Below are positions 26,655-35,304 of a DNA stretch of 64,000 bases, one piece after another. Origin of the DNA: G963677445 sp963678275. GTDB lineage: Bacteria > Bacteroidota > Ignavibacteria > Ignavibacteriales > Melioribacteraceae. The notes beneath the pieces are model-generated. The model searched no databases and was not told the DNA's origin. It was given only the letters and a program-made list of their open reading frames with translations. The position numbers were made by a program, and so were the translations under genes. Every line of letters starts with the position of its first letter. Within the stretch, counting starts at the first letter, position 1. The DNA lies in assembly GCA_963678275.1 (NCBI GenBank), contig OY782765.1, forward strand, positions 1,178,001-1,242,000. Reading direction: 5' to 3'.

Positions 26655-27460
26655 GTATAAACTGACAAAGCCAGAAACAATGAGGAATTACCTCCTCCGC
26701 GGCGGATAAAGATGACGAATTACAAATTGGTTTTCCCCAGGTATTACCAATTAATTGTCATTCCGATTTTCTGCGTCCTTTGCGAAAAGACCAGCCAAAG
26801 GGTGGCAGGCCGGAATCTAATGCAAAATTTCACTGCCAATCAGATAAAAATTTTTCCATTTTGCGTAGAATTTAACCTCTTACGCAATAATCATAAACAA
26901 CTCCGAATGGAGTCGAATATTATTAACCCCGTAGTCCGGGGCTATTCACATCGTATCCTATTCGGGATTCTTTATCTTAAAAATTGCGGGATTTTGTTTT
27001 TTATGATTTAGTGGCGTTTTTCAACCTGAATCTGCAAAATTAAAAAATCTGTGTTTAACTTTGTCATTTCAATTATTAATTATTAATTATTCATTATTCA
27101 TTATTAATTATTAATTATTAATTAATAATTGCATTTTTGCCATTTTACTAAGATTATCAGCGATTACAGATTCATCCCTCATTCTACTTGAAACCACCCG
27201 GTTTAATAATTCTGATACCTTTAGCCAGCTTTAATGAATCTCCCCGCCACAACTTCAATATACAACACAGAAATTATTCATTATAATATAATTCAGGAAC
27301 TTAATAATAATTTAACACTCCCGGATTGAATTATTATAGGATATCAGGTGTTATTAACTTCAATATGTTAGGATGAGTTGGAAAGCCCCGAATTATTTAA
27401 TATAAATCACAGGCGCTTCCCCGACAGATCAATTTATTTTTTGCACAGGAGAATGACATA
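26655..27460. other. Repeat-rich intergenic region before the LamG gene
   Basis: No gene is supported. It holds the dispersed TTGCGTAGAATTTAAC...TAATCATAAAC motif (26862-26898), hairpins ACTCC-GAAT-GGAGT (26900-26913) and CCCCG-TAGTC-CGGGG (26927-26941), and the AT microsatellite at 27071-27130. Only the last ~100 bases are likely to serve the next gene. Confidence 0.5.
27071..27130. repeat. AATTATT/TCATTAT microsatellite
   Basis: About 60 bp of tandem AATTATT units with TCATTAT variants. A shorter relative lies at 16385-16415, and both are followed by a TTTTGCCATTTT-type sequence, so they belong to the same family of dispersed debris. Confidence 0.7.
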
Positions 27461-30400
27461 ATGTTAAAAAGAACTGCTCTTTTTCTGTTTTTTCTGGTAT
27501 TTTTAATTAGTCCGGTTTCAGATATATTTCCTCAAACTGCCAGCCCCAAAGGGCTTTCTTTTGACGGCGTAAATGATGTAGCGGTAATTTCAGCCGATCC
27601 GGCGCTCGATTTTATCTCCGGAACAATTGAGTTCTGGGTTAAACCAACTTATAACACTTTAGGTTACAGCCCTGTGCTCGTGGCCATGAGAAACACATCA
27701 CAAGTTAGATTCAGCATTCACATGGGCGCCAGCCGCGATCTGATTGGTTTGTGGAATGGTTCAAATTATATATCCTTTAATTACGCTTTTAACCAGGATG
27801 AGTGGTATCATATTGCGATAGTATTTAATCACGGTTCATATACTGATTTCGATATTCTGATAAATGGCGCTGATATCAGCACTTTAGCTTTCGGCGGACA
27901 ATTTTTATCAACAACCAGCGGGATAAATTTTAGTGTCGGCAGACAGGATGGTTATTCAACCGACGGACAGGGAGAACCTTTTGTTGGTTCAATTGATGAA
28001 TTAAGAATATGGGACCGTGTGCTTTCCGCCGATCAGATTAATCAGTACATTGATTTTGAAAGGGAGGGTGATGAAACAGGTCTGATCGGTTATTACAAAA
28101 TGAATGAAGGCGCAGGCAGTTCCTCGGCAAATGCCGTTTCAGGTTCAGTTGGTGATCTCACTATTTCAGGCTCAACCTGGACAGATGGCAAATTAATACT
28201 CGATCCGGATCAGCATATCCAGGTAAGCGGCTCCGGAACCTCTGCCGCGGATGGTATTTATGAGCCGCTTGGCGTTTATAACAACTACCCTGTTTACAGC
28301 AACAGGGATTATATGTTATTCAATACCGCTGTTAATACTCCTCCTTATGGTAACCTCGATACATGGGCTATTGGAAATAATTTATATTCGACCGTTACAG
28401 GCGGTTTTGCCTATTATTACAACCAGACTGATAATAATATAAATATTACTCCTGCCGGGGAAACTTTTGTATTGGGCGGCGCGGGAAGCAACCCTGTTCC
28501 CTCTGTAACCTCAACTACTGATACACTTGAAAACAGCTCCGCCATTAAAGACGGACTTTATTTTAACGGTTATAACGGGAAGGTCACAAGCGGAGTCTAT
28601 GATTATACGGAAGAAACGATCGAAATGTGGGTGAAGCCCACCTATTCAGGCAAAGGTTATAACCCTGTTATCGCGGCTTCGCGCGATAATACCGGTTCAA
28701 GATTCAGTATACACATGGCCGGTGACCTTTCACATCTTGGTTTATGGAATAACAGCGGCTATTATAACTCGGCATTCAGTTTCAGTCAAAACACATGGCA
28801 TCATATCGCGGTCACTATCAGCGCAACGACAATTTCTTTTTATGTCAATGGCAGCCTTATCGGCAGTCACTCAGCCACTCTGAATACCGGAATCTCAGGT
28901 GTTCCCTTCACTATCGGAACCTGGAACTCCTCTTCCGAAGGCGCGGGTGAACCGTTTTCCGGTATGATTGATGAAGTAAGGATTTGGAATGATGTCAGAA
29001 GCCAATCTGAGATATCGGAATTAATGAACCTGACATTATCAGGCAGAGAGAATAATTTAATCGAATATTATCCTTTTAATGAAGGCAGTGGTTTAAGCGC
29101 CGCGGGAATAACAACAAGCGGCGCTCTGAGCTCTTCAACTCAATGGACTGAAGGTAAGGACCTGCCAACTCCCGACGGTTCAGGAACTTCGGAAGATCCA
29201 TATCTCATCTCCGATCTGGACGATTTACGCTGGCTGAGCAATAACAGCGGTCAATGGGATAAATATTATAAACAAACCGCCGATATTGACGCTTCGGCGA
29301 CTTCAACCTGGAATGATGGCGATGGTTTTTCTCCCATTGCCGGTTATTTTAACAGTACATATTATTATTTCACTGGTCAGTATGATGGTGATTATCATTC
29401 CATCAGTAATTTGAATATTGATCGGAATACTACCAATTATGTCGGTTTATTTGGTTATCTCAATTACAACGCCGTAGTTAAAAACCTTAAAATTGAAAAT
29501 GTCGATATTACAGGGCAGGAATTTGTCGGAGGACTTGCGGCAGGCAGCGCTGCCAACACGGTCCAGATTTTAAATTGTTCCGTTTCAGGTGATATTACAG
29601 GCAACGGTAATGTTGGAGGACTTGGCGGTTTTATAAGAGGAATAATAAATGGTTGTGCTGCGGAAGTTAATATAAGCGGGATAGCACAAATTGGAGGACT
29701 TCTCGGCAGAGCGCTTCAGGCAGATATTGACAACTGCTACTCTGCTGTTGATATTACACGGAGAAGCGGCGCCGATCTTAATATTGGATTGTTAATAGGA
29801 ACCAGCTTCGTTAATCAAGTCCATTACTGTTATTCCTCCGGGAATATTGTTGATTCTGAAGGAGGCTCAATTGCAGCGGATAAGGGGTTTTTGGGAGCTA
29901 ATGTCGGGTCAACTACTGGCAGTAACTTTTTTAATAACGATTTATCAAACCAAACCTCAGCAACCGGAGCTGAAATAAAAACCGCCGGTGAGATGAAAAC
30001 TCTTTCCACATATATTGACGCCGGCTGGGATTTTGTTGATGAAACCGATAACGGCGCTAATGATTACTGGAATATGGACCTGATCAATGGAGTTTATGGC
30101 AGCGGTTACCCTTTTCTCTCCTGGCAGAATGGAAACGTTTCTCTGCTTCCCGTTGAGTTAAGCTCCTTTGAGGCAAGAATCGTAACAAATTCAGTTATAC
30201 TGGAATGGAAAACCGAGACCGAAATAAATAACCTTGGATTCGAGGTTGAAAGAACAATAAACTCTGAAACAGACAATCTGATAGAAACCGATTGGGAAAA
30301 CCTGGGATTTGTACAGGGCAACGGCAACAGTAATTCTCCGAAAGAGTATTCTTTTACAGACAATCCTGATCAATTCAGGAAATATTTTTACCGCCTGAAA

Positions 30401-30745
30401 CAAATTGATACTGATGGCGCTATTGATTATTCCGATATAATATCAATAGAATTCACACTTTTGCCTGACAATTTTATTTTGTACCAGAATTATCCAAACC
30501 CATTCAACCCTTCAACAAAAATTAAATTCGGGTTGCCTGTTGATTCCAGAGTGAGAATAGCGGTCTATAACGTGCTGGGTGAAAAAGTAATCGATTTAGC
30601 CAAAGGAGAATATTCCGCCGGTTATCATGAAATAAATATGGAAGCCTCTCGCTTTGCCGGAGGAGTGTATATCTATTCCATTATTTCTGAAGGCAGCGAC
30701 GGTTCTAAATTCAGCTCGGTAAAGAAAATGATGCTGTTAAAATAA
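27461..30745 (+). CDS. Secreted LamG/GLUG surface protein with type IX sorting domain
   Basis: The product has 1094 residues. After the signal peptide (MLKRTALFLFFLVFLIS...FPQ) there are two LamG/concanavalin-like domains (~25-200 and ~365-535), each with the pair IEFWVKPTY / IEMWVKPTY and a closing IDE(L/V)RIW. GLUG-type repeats follow at ~565-830 (YVGLFGYL, FVGGLAAG, NVGGLGGF, QIGGLLGR). A beta domain (ELSSFEARIVTNSVILEWKT) and the C-terminal sorting domain with NYPNPFNPST and FAGGVYIYSI complete it. This suggests an exported adhesin or glycan-binding surface protein delivered by the type IX system. It is monocistronic, with AGGAG before the ATG and a terminator after it. Confidence 0.85.
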   Translation: MLKRTALFLFFLVFLISPVSDIFPQTASPKGLSFDGVNDVAVISADPALDFISGTIEFWVKPTYNTLGYSPVLVAMRNTSQVRFSIHMGASRDLIGLWNGSNYISFNYAFNQDEWYHIAIVFNHGSYTDFDILINGADISTLAFGGQFLSTTSGINFSVGRQDGYSTDGQGEPFVGSIDELRIWDRVLSADQINQYIDFEREGDETGLIGYYKMNEGAGSSSANAVSGSVGDLTISGSTWTDGKLILDPDQHIQVSGSGTSAADGIYEPLGVYNNYPVYSNRDYMLFNTAVNTPPYGNLDTWAIGNNLYSTVTGGFAYYYNQTDNNINITPAGETFVLGGAGSNPVPSVTSTTDTLENSSAIKDGLYFNGYNGKVTSGVYDYTEETIEMWVKPTYSGKGYNPVIAASRDNTGSRFSIHMAGDLSHLGLWNNSGYYNSAFSFSQNTWHHIAVTISATTISFYVNGSLIGSHSATLNTGISGVPFTIGTWNSSSEGAGEPFSGMIDEVRIWNDVRSQSEISELMNLTLSGRENNLIEYYPFNEGSGLSAAGITTSGALSSSTQWTEGKDLPTPDGSGTSEDPYLISDLDDLRWLSNNSGQWDKYYKQTADIDASATSTWNDGDGFSPIAGYFNSTYYYFTGQYDGDYHSISNLNIDRNTTNYVGLFGYLNYNAVVKNLKIENVDITGQEFVGGLAAGSAANTVQILNCSVSGDITGNGNVGGLGGFIRGIINGCAAEVNISGIAQIGGLLGRALQADIDNCYSAVDITRRSGADLNIGLLIGTSFVNQVHYCYSSGNIVDSEGGSIAADKGFLGANVGSTTGSNFFNNDLSNQTSATGAEIKTAGEMKTLSTYIDAGWDFVDETDNGANDYWNMDLINGVYGSGYPFLSWQNGNVSLLPVELSSFEARIVTNSVILEWKTETEINNLGFEVERTINSETDNLIETDWENLGFVQGNGNSNSPKEYSFTDNPDQFRKYFYRLKQIDTDGAIDYSDIISIEFTLLPDNFILYQNYPNPFNPSTKIKFGLPVDSRVRIAVYNVLGEKVIDLAKGEYSAGYHEINMEASRFAGGVYIYSIISEGSDGSKFSSVKKMMLLK

Positions 30746-30788
30746 TCTTCAAGTCAACAAATATTTCTTTTGATTTTTTGAATAATAT

Positions 30789-30815
30789 AAAGGCGCTTGC
30801 GAGCGCCTTTATTTA
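30789..30815 (+). terminator. Rho-independent terminator of the LamG gene
   Basis: Stem AAAGGCGCT/AGCGCCTTT with loop TGCG, followed by ATTTATT. It lies 43 bases after the stop codon. Confidence 0.75.
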
Positions 30816-31776
30816 TTATACTACAGATTTGTAATAATTCCCCTGTAAATTCAGTGTGTAATAAAATCCACCGATGTCAGGGGCCGGATAATTCCCCGGT
30901 AAAAAATAAAAACGGTCCACCTTATTCTCCGGTTCCAGGACCAGTCTCCCCTATAATCCTTGTTATCAAATTAGGCAATTCTGTTTTTTTCGCCTCCATC
31001 ATCGAACTCTGCGGGAAATAATGCAAGGTTAATATGAAATAAAAAGGTTAAAATTCGTGTGGTTATCTTCGGCTGCTAAGGAGCCTCAATTTGAGAAAAC
31101 ACCAAATTTCAAAATTAACAGCAATAATTTTAGAAATTATTACCTGGCGAAAACTCTTAAATAATGAGAGCCCGGAATCCTCTCCCCCCAAGATTTTAAG
31201 GGGAGGTCGGGAACGGTTTGATCTGCATTGAGACTACAATAATCATGGGAGACGTTATTATGTTCGAAAATAATTAGCGGGTATTTTATCTTAAAAATAA
31301 TCTTGTGCCTGGAAGGTTAAAAAAACAAGGTACTTTTCGTGGGATTTTGTGTCTTTGTGATTTCGTGGCTATTTTCTATTAAGGGACAATACAAAAAAGA
31401 GACAGCTATTCTGTGAGCAATTTTATAGCGAGCAAAATAATTACTGATTTTTTTAAAGTTATTACATTTTAATGTTTACTTTTAATAATTATTTTCACAT
31501 ATTGGTGATCGATTTTTTCACAAATAAACGAAGAATATCTATGCTGAATTTTCAAAAACATATCATGTTGCGTTTTGGATATTCGTTCGGACTTCAGCGG
31601 AAACACAGTTAGCCCTTTACTCACCTGACTTTTCCGCCAAACCGCGCGGATAAATTCCAAAATATCTTAAAATAATTCCTTTCATGGAAAAGGTACATCC
31701 TGTTCAAACTATTGTTCACTTTTTCCGCGAAAGAGCCTCAATTAGCTGTGTATTTTAAATTAATCAGAAGAAAAAA
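30816..31776. other. Intergenic region, no gene supported
   Basis: Nearly 1 kb without a convincing ORF on either strand. There is a CCTCTCCCC...GGGGAGG hairpin near 31180-31208 and scattered sequence resembling the repeat debris elsewhere. The last 30 bases contain AGAAGAAAAAA before the TPR gene start. Confidence 0.45.
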
Positions 31777-32313
31777 ATGGCAATTACAATAGCAGACAGT
31801 TACTATTTAAAAGCGCTTGATCTTTATCCTTATGAACTGGACCAGGTTACCGAAGCTCTTAATTACGCGGTCGGTTACGATGATGAACACGCGGGAGCCC
31901 ACAACCTTCTGGGAATGCTGAATATTTACCAGTTAGGGAATTATTCCGAGGCTGAAAAACATTTCGAAAAAGCCCTGGCTTCCGATATAAATCATGTGCA
32001 GTCCTATTATAACTACGCGGATCTGCTAATAGAGATTGGCGAATTTGAAAGGGCTAAAAAACTGATCGATCACGCTTATAAAATTAAAGGCGCCAGAATA
32101 CCAAGATTAAAACGTTACGAAGGATTGATCGCGGAAATTTCAGGAGATCTGGCTAAAGCGAAAGAATATATGAATTCCGCTTATAAAAATTCCTGTCGCA
32201 AATATGAAAGGGATTTTTTCAGGAATGAACTTGCAAGGATTAAGGCAAAAATCAAAGATGCGAAAAAGGAAGAGAAAAAAGAAAAGGATAAAAAAAAGAA
32301 AAAGAAAAAATAA
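31777..32313 (+). CDS. TPR-repeat protein with lysine-rich tail
   Basis: The product has 178 residues, probably cytoplasmic as no signal peptide is present. About three tetratricopeptide repeats can be read (AHNLLGMLNIYQLGNYSEAEKHFEKALASD, VQSYYNYADLLIEIGEFERAKKLIDHAYKI, RYEGLIAEISGDLAKAKEYMNSAYK). The last ~30 residues are almost only Lys with Glu and Asp, a charged low-complexity tail that could bind RNA, DNA or an acidic partner. The partner is unknown and the flanking sequence gives no hint. Confidence 0.7.
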   Translation: MAITIADSYYLKALDLYPYELDQVTEALNYAVGYDDEHAGAHNLLGMLNIYQLGNYSEAEKHFEKALASDINHVQSYYNYADLLIEIGEFERAKKLIDHAYKIKGARIPRLKRYEGLIAEISGDLAKAKEYMNSAYKNSCRKYERDFFRNELARIKAKIKDAKKEEKKEKDKKKKKKK

Positions 32314-32421
32314 TCTTTTACAGGGAATATCGCTTGCCGAAGTTACAAAATTTAGTAACCATTCCCCCGCCGAACCAAGGAGAAATAATTTCCCTGGAAA
32401 AATAAACCTGGTGTAAAAAAT

Positions 32422-32899
32422 CTATTTTTTCCCCAGGCATAGCCTGTGGAAAACGCCCTATCGGGGAAAAGTTCCCTGGCAAAACGGGAGGCAATTTATT
32501 CAATAAGAAGTTAAATTCTACGCAAATTGGTAAGAGATTTATCAACAAGTAGAAAGTTTAATGCCAGGTAATAGTTTTGTGATTACCCGAGGTGAATCCT
32601 CCCCCGACCTCCGGCAAAAGACGACCGGAGGCCACCCCCTTGCTTGCATCCCCCTGGGGCCGAAGGGGGATATTATGTCTTTTATCCCCCTTCGGAGGGG
32701 GTGGCTTCAAAGTGTTTTTCTTTGAAGACGGGGGAGGACTATCCTTAAGCTAACCGATAACTTTTCTTTTTCTGACTCCATCAGCTTATGGATTTAGAAT
32801 CGCGGCCTGTCTATCGGCAACATGTTATTGGCGGGCTTTTTGACAAATTTTGTTCCCTGGATTATCCTCAACATGTTGACGTTATTGTGGTGATAAGAG
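32422..32899. repeat. Dispersed ~490 bp non-coding repeat, copy C
   Basis: This matches copy A (519-1016) over its whole length in the same orientation, including the inner CCTCCCCCG...CGGGGGAGGA pair, which holds a variable insert (CTCCGGCAAAAGACGACCGGAG here, GTCCGCCGCGGCGGAC in A). It also includes both AACATGTT palindromes (32820-32827 and 32870-32877). It lies immediately downstream of the TPR gene and of the convergent minus-strand gene at 32960. Confidence 0.82.
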
Positions 32900-32959
32900 C
32901 CTATATTAGGCGTATTTTTATGCTTCAAAGGAGAGCGAAAACCTCTTCTTTTATCAATA

Positions 32960-33592
32960 TTACAATTTAATCACCAATAGCAGAGAATGCTTTACCTGGT
33001 TATGCAGGAAATTATTTACTCGGGAAGGGATTGAATAGTGATACATTTTGTTATCCAATGGAATTGAGGAAACAATCCTGACACTAAATCCTATTTCGTA
33101 AACTGTATATATTTTCTTTTCCAGGCCAAAATCAATAAAAAATCTCTGGTTATCCAATTCCGGAAATATCGGTGAAGTAGTCGGAACAGATTCACCAGGG
33201 TAAACCGGTTCAGAATGAATATAGTGCAAAGAAAAGCCGGTAAGAACTGCCGGAAGATAATTCTCTCCACAATACCCGGCAAAATCCAATAGTAATTTTG
33301 ATGACAGAATGTAGCTGGTATTGTTATAGTAGCCATGATTTATTCCAACATCTGACCTTTCGAGCATATCAAAAGTAAGTCCAAAGGAAATCTCCCAACC
33401 TATGCTTTCAGGTATTAAACCACCGGATAATGAAACCTGGGGGTAAAATGAATATAATGAATTTGATATTTCAGATGGAGCATTATTTCTCATTACACCC
33501 AGCCCCACTCCAAAACTTTGGGAATATGTATATCCCGCAGATAAGATAATAAGTATAATAAAAAGAAACGACATACGTTTTTTATAATTCAT
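32960..33592 (-). CDS. Secreted beta-rich protein, possibly a small outer-membrane barrel
   Basis: The product has 210 residues. The signal peptide MNYKKRMSFLFIILIILSAGYTYSQ is followed by alternating strands with aromatic ends (SFGVGLGVMRN, YPQVSLSGGLI, GWEISFGLTFDM, FFIDFGLEKKI, YEIGFSVRIV). This fits an outer-membrane beta-barrel of 8-10 strands, but the C-terminus (HNQVKHSLLLVIKL) lacks the usual terminal Phe/Tyr and may have been altered next to repeat copy C. Function is unknown. It is a single gene. Confidence 0.55.
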   Translation of the reverse strand: MNYKKRMSFLFIILIILSAGYTYSQSFGVGLGVMRNNAPSEISNSLYSFYPQVSLSGGLIPESIGWEISFGLTFDMLERSDVGINHGYYNNTSYILSSKLLLDFAGYCGENYLPAVLTGFSLHYIHSEPVYPGESVPTTSPIFPELDNQRFFIDFGLEKKIYTVYEIGFSVRIVSSIPLDNKMYHYSIPSRVNNFLHNQVKHSLLLVIKL

Positions 33593-34136
33593 TTTGTTCC
33601 CTTTAATTTTTTTAATTCTGTTGAGATCGCGCCCAAATATAAACTCCTCAGGTTTTTATCCTCAGCCCACCCTGATTTAATTGTATTTATTATATGCTTA
33701 GCTGATATGCTGGTTTCATTAGTAACTGGACTTCCCGAGAGTATTTCCTCATCAGCGCCAAAATAATCATACCAATCCTAATGTCCTAAAATTTTGTTCC
33801 GGTAGATCAACAGAAAATATAAATTATTGTTGAGGCAAATACAAGCCATTCTTTTATGGTTAAGGCTCAAACAGTTTGTAATATTATGTCCGTTCAATTT
33901 AAGGAAGTGGCCATAAATGATTTTTCAGTATAACTCCAAAAAAGATTCCTGTTTACCTTCCTCTGTCATGACCAACTACGAAATGACACTTTTAAAAAAT
34001 TCACGCATGTTTGATTGCGTCACGCCATAACAACCAACTTTTGTCATTTATGGCCGGACTCTATTCTTTAGCATGCACAAATATTTCACAGAGAATAAAA
34101 TTTCGAGCTTACATGAACAATCTGAATACAATCCCC
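33593..34136. other. Intergenic region, no gene seen
   Basis: About 540 bp AT-rich. The short open frames on either strand lack start context and protein-like composition. The promoter of the minus-strand barrel-like gene is expected in the left part. Confidence 0.45.
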
Positions 34137-35174
34137 CTATTCCTTCCCGTAAAAATGTTTATTGAGAAAATCGAGCATAACATTCAACGCGGCCGGCGCG
34201 TCTTTTTCAAAGCTGGTCCCGAGGAAATCATTGCTCCCTGAATCGAGAAACGCGTGGGGGCGACCTTCATATTCCCAATATTCAAGTTCAGTATACCCTG
34301 CTTTTTTCAGTTTTCCAATAAAATTTTTCACCGAAGCAGGTGTAATAAGATCATCCTTTTCGCCGACTGTAAAGAGCATCGGGGGAAGTTTTTTATCCTT
34401 CACATCAGGAATATTATAGACCGGTGAAACTTTCTTATAAAATTCCGGATTATCATCCACATTTATTTCAGCGCCAAATATTCCTCTCGCTTCGGCATTT
34501 CCCATAGTCCAGAAAAAATTGGAAGGTTTTTCAAATCCACCCAGGGCTGTTCCATATATATCTGCAGCTCCATAACTTATCATAGCTGCCTGCACTTCCA
34601 GTTCATTGCCCCCCTTTATATCTTCCGCGGTTTTCCCCTCGGGCAGCCAGGAGGGATTAAAGCCATAAGGTTTATCGGAAAAACCTTTTGATGACAGATG
34701 ATCACCCTGCATGGTAACCATGAGAGTCAGATGTCCTCCGGCGCTGTCCCCTGTCAGTATTATTTTTTCCGGGTCACCTTTATATTTAGCTATATTATAT
34801 TTTATCCAGAGGGTGGCGCCCATAACATCCTCGATGATCTCATTCATGCTTACGGTGTTCCCCTGGTCTCCAAGAAGTCTGTAATTCACATTGCAGACGA
34901 CATACTCTCCATGTCCGGCAAGATACGCCGCGGGTTCATTCATTATGCTCTTGTTATTGATAAGCCAGCCCCCTCCGTGAAAAATTACTATCACCGGATA
35001 ACTGTCTTTACCGCTATCAGGAGTATAGATATCCATGGTAAGATCAAATCCTTCCGGCGAGGCCCATTTGATATCTTTTACCACACTGAATTCAATGTCA
35101 TTTTTCGAATAAATCATTGCAGAATAACTGATAAAAGTTAAACTTAACAGCAGAAAAATTATTTTGTCGCTCAT
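34137..35174 (-). CDS. Secreted alpha/beta-hydrolase esterase (GDxG/BD-FAE-like)
   Basis: The product has 345 residues with an N-terminal hydrophobic signal (IIFLLLSLTFISYSAMIYS). The oxyanion motif HGGGW is at 66-70 and the nucleophile elbow GDSAGG has Ser144. Likely Asp and His partners are in VGEKDDLITP (~288) and GRPHAFLD (~322). This is the hormone-sensitive-lipase/BD-FAE layout, typical of acetyl- or feruloyl-type carbohydrate esterases. As the last gene of the glycan locus it may remove acyl groups from the polysaccharide (inference). A terminator separates it from the GH3 gene upstream, so it may have its own promoter. Confidence 0.8.
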   Translation of the reverse strand: MSDKIIFLLLSLTFISYSAMIYSKNDIEFSVVKDIKWASPEGFDLTMDIYTPDSGKDSYPVIVIFHGGGWLINNKSIMNEPAAYLAGHGEYVVCNVNYRLLGDQGNTVSMNEIIEDVMGATLWIKYNIAKYKGDPEKIILTGDSAGGHLTLMVTMQGDHLSSKGFSDKPYGFNPSWLPEGKTAEDIKGGNELEVQAAMISYGAADIYGTALGGFEKPSNFFWTMGNAEARGIFGAEINVDDNPEFYKKVSPVYNIPDVKDKKLPPMLFTVGEKDDLITPASVKNFIGKLKKAGYTELEYWEYEGRPHAFLDSGSNDFLGTSFEKDAPAALNVMLDFLNKHFYGKE

Positions 35175-35236
35175 TTATATTATAACTCCATTATTATTGG
35201 TAAATATGAAAATTTTCCATTTTACTCCGGGAAATA

Positions 35237-35262
35237 AAAAAAGGCGCCAAAGGCGCCTTTTT
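35237..35262 (-). terminator. Terminator after the GH3/CBM6 gene
   Basis: Stem AAAAAGGCGCC/GGCGCCTTTTT with loop AAA. On the minus strand the hairpin ends in a T-run, 43 bases after the stop of the GH3 gene. It can work in both directions. Confidence 0.8.
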
Positions 35263-35304
35263 GAAGTGGTCACCACATTTCCACTTAATCGAGGAGTTAC
35301 TAAA

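Noticed and set aside
26712..27011. 99-residue plus-strand open frame before the LamG gene
   Set aside because: It covers two dispersed hairpins and the TTGCGTAGAATTTAAC motif; repeat DNA without protein-like features.
32788..32970. 60-residue open frame over the right end of repeat copy C
   Set aside because: The same frame in copy A has a stop, and differences between copies change amino acids as often as not; it is repeat DNA, not a gene.
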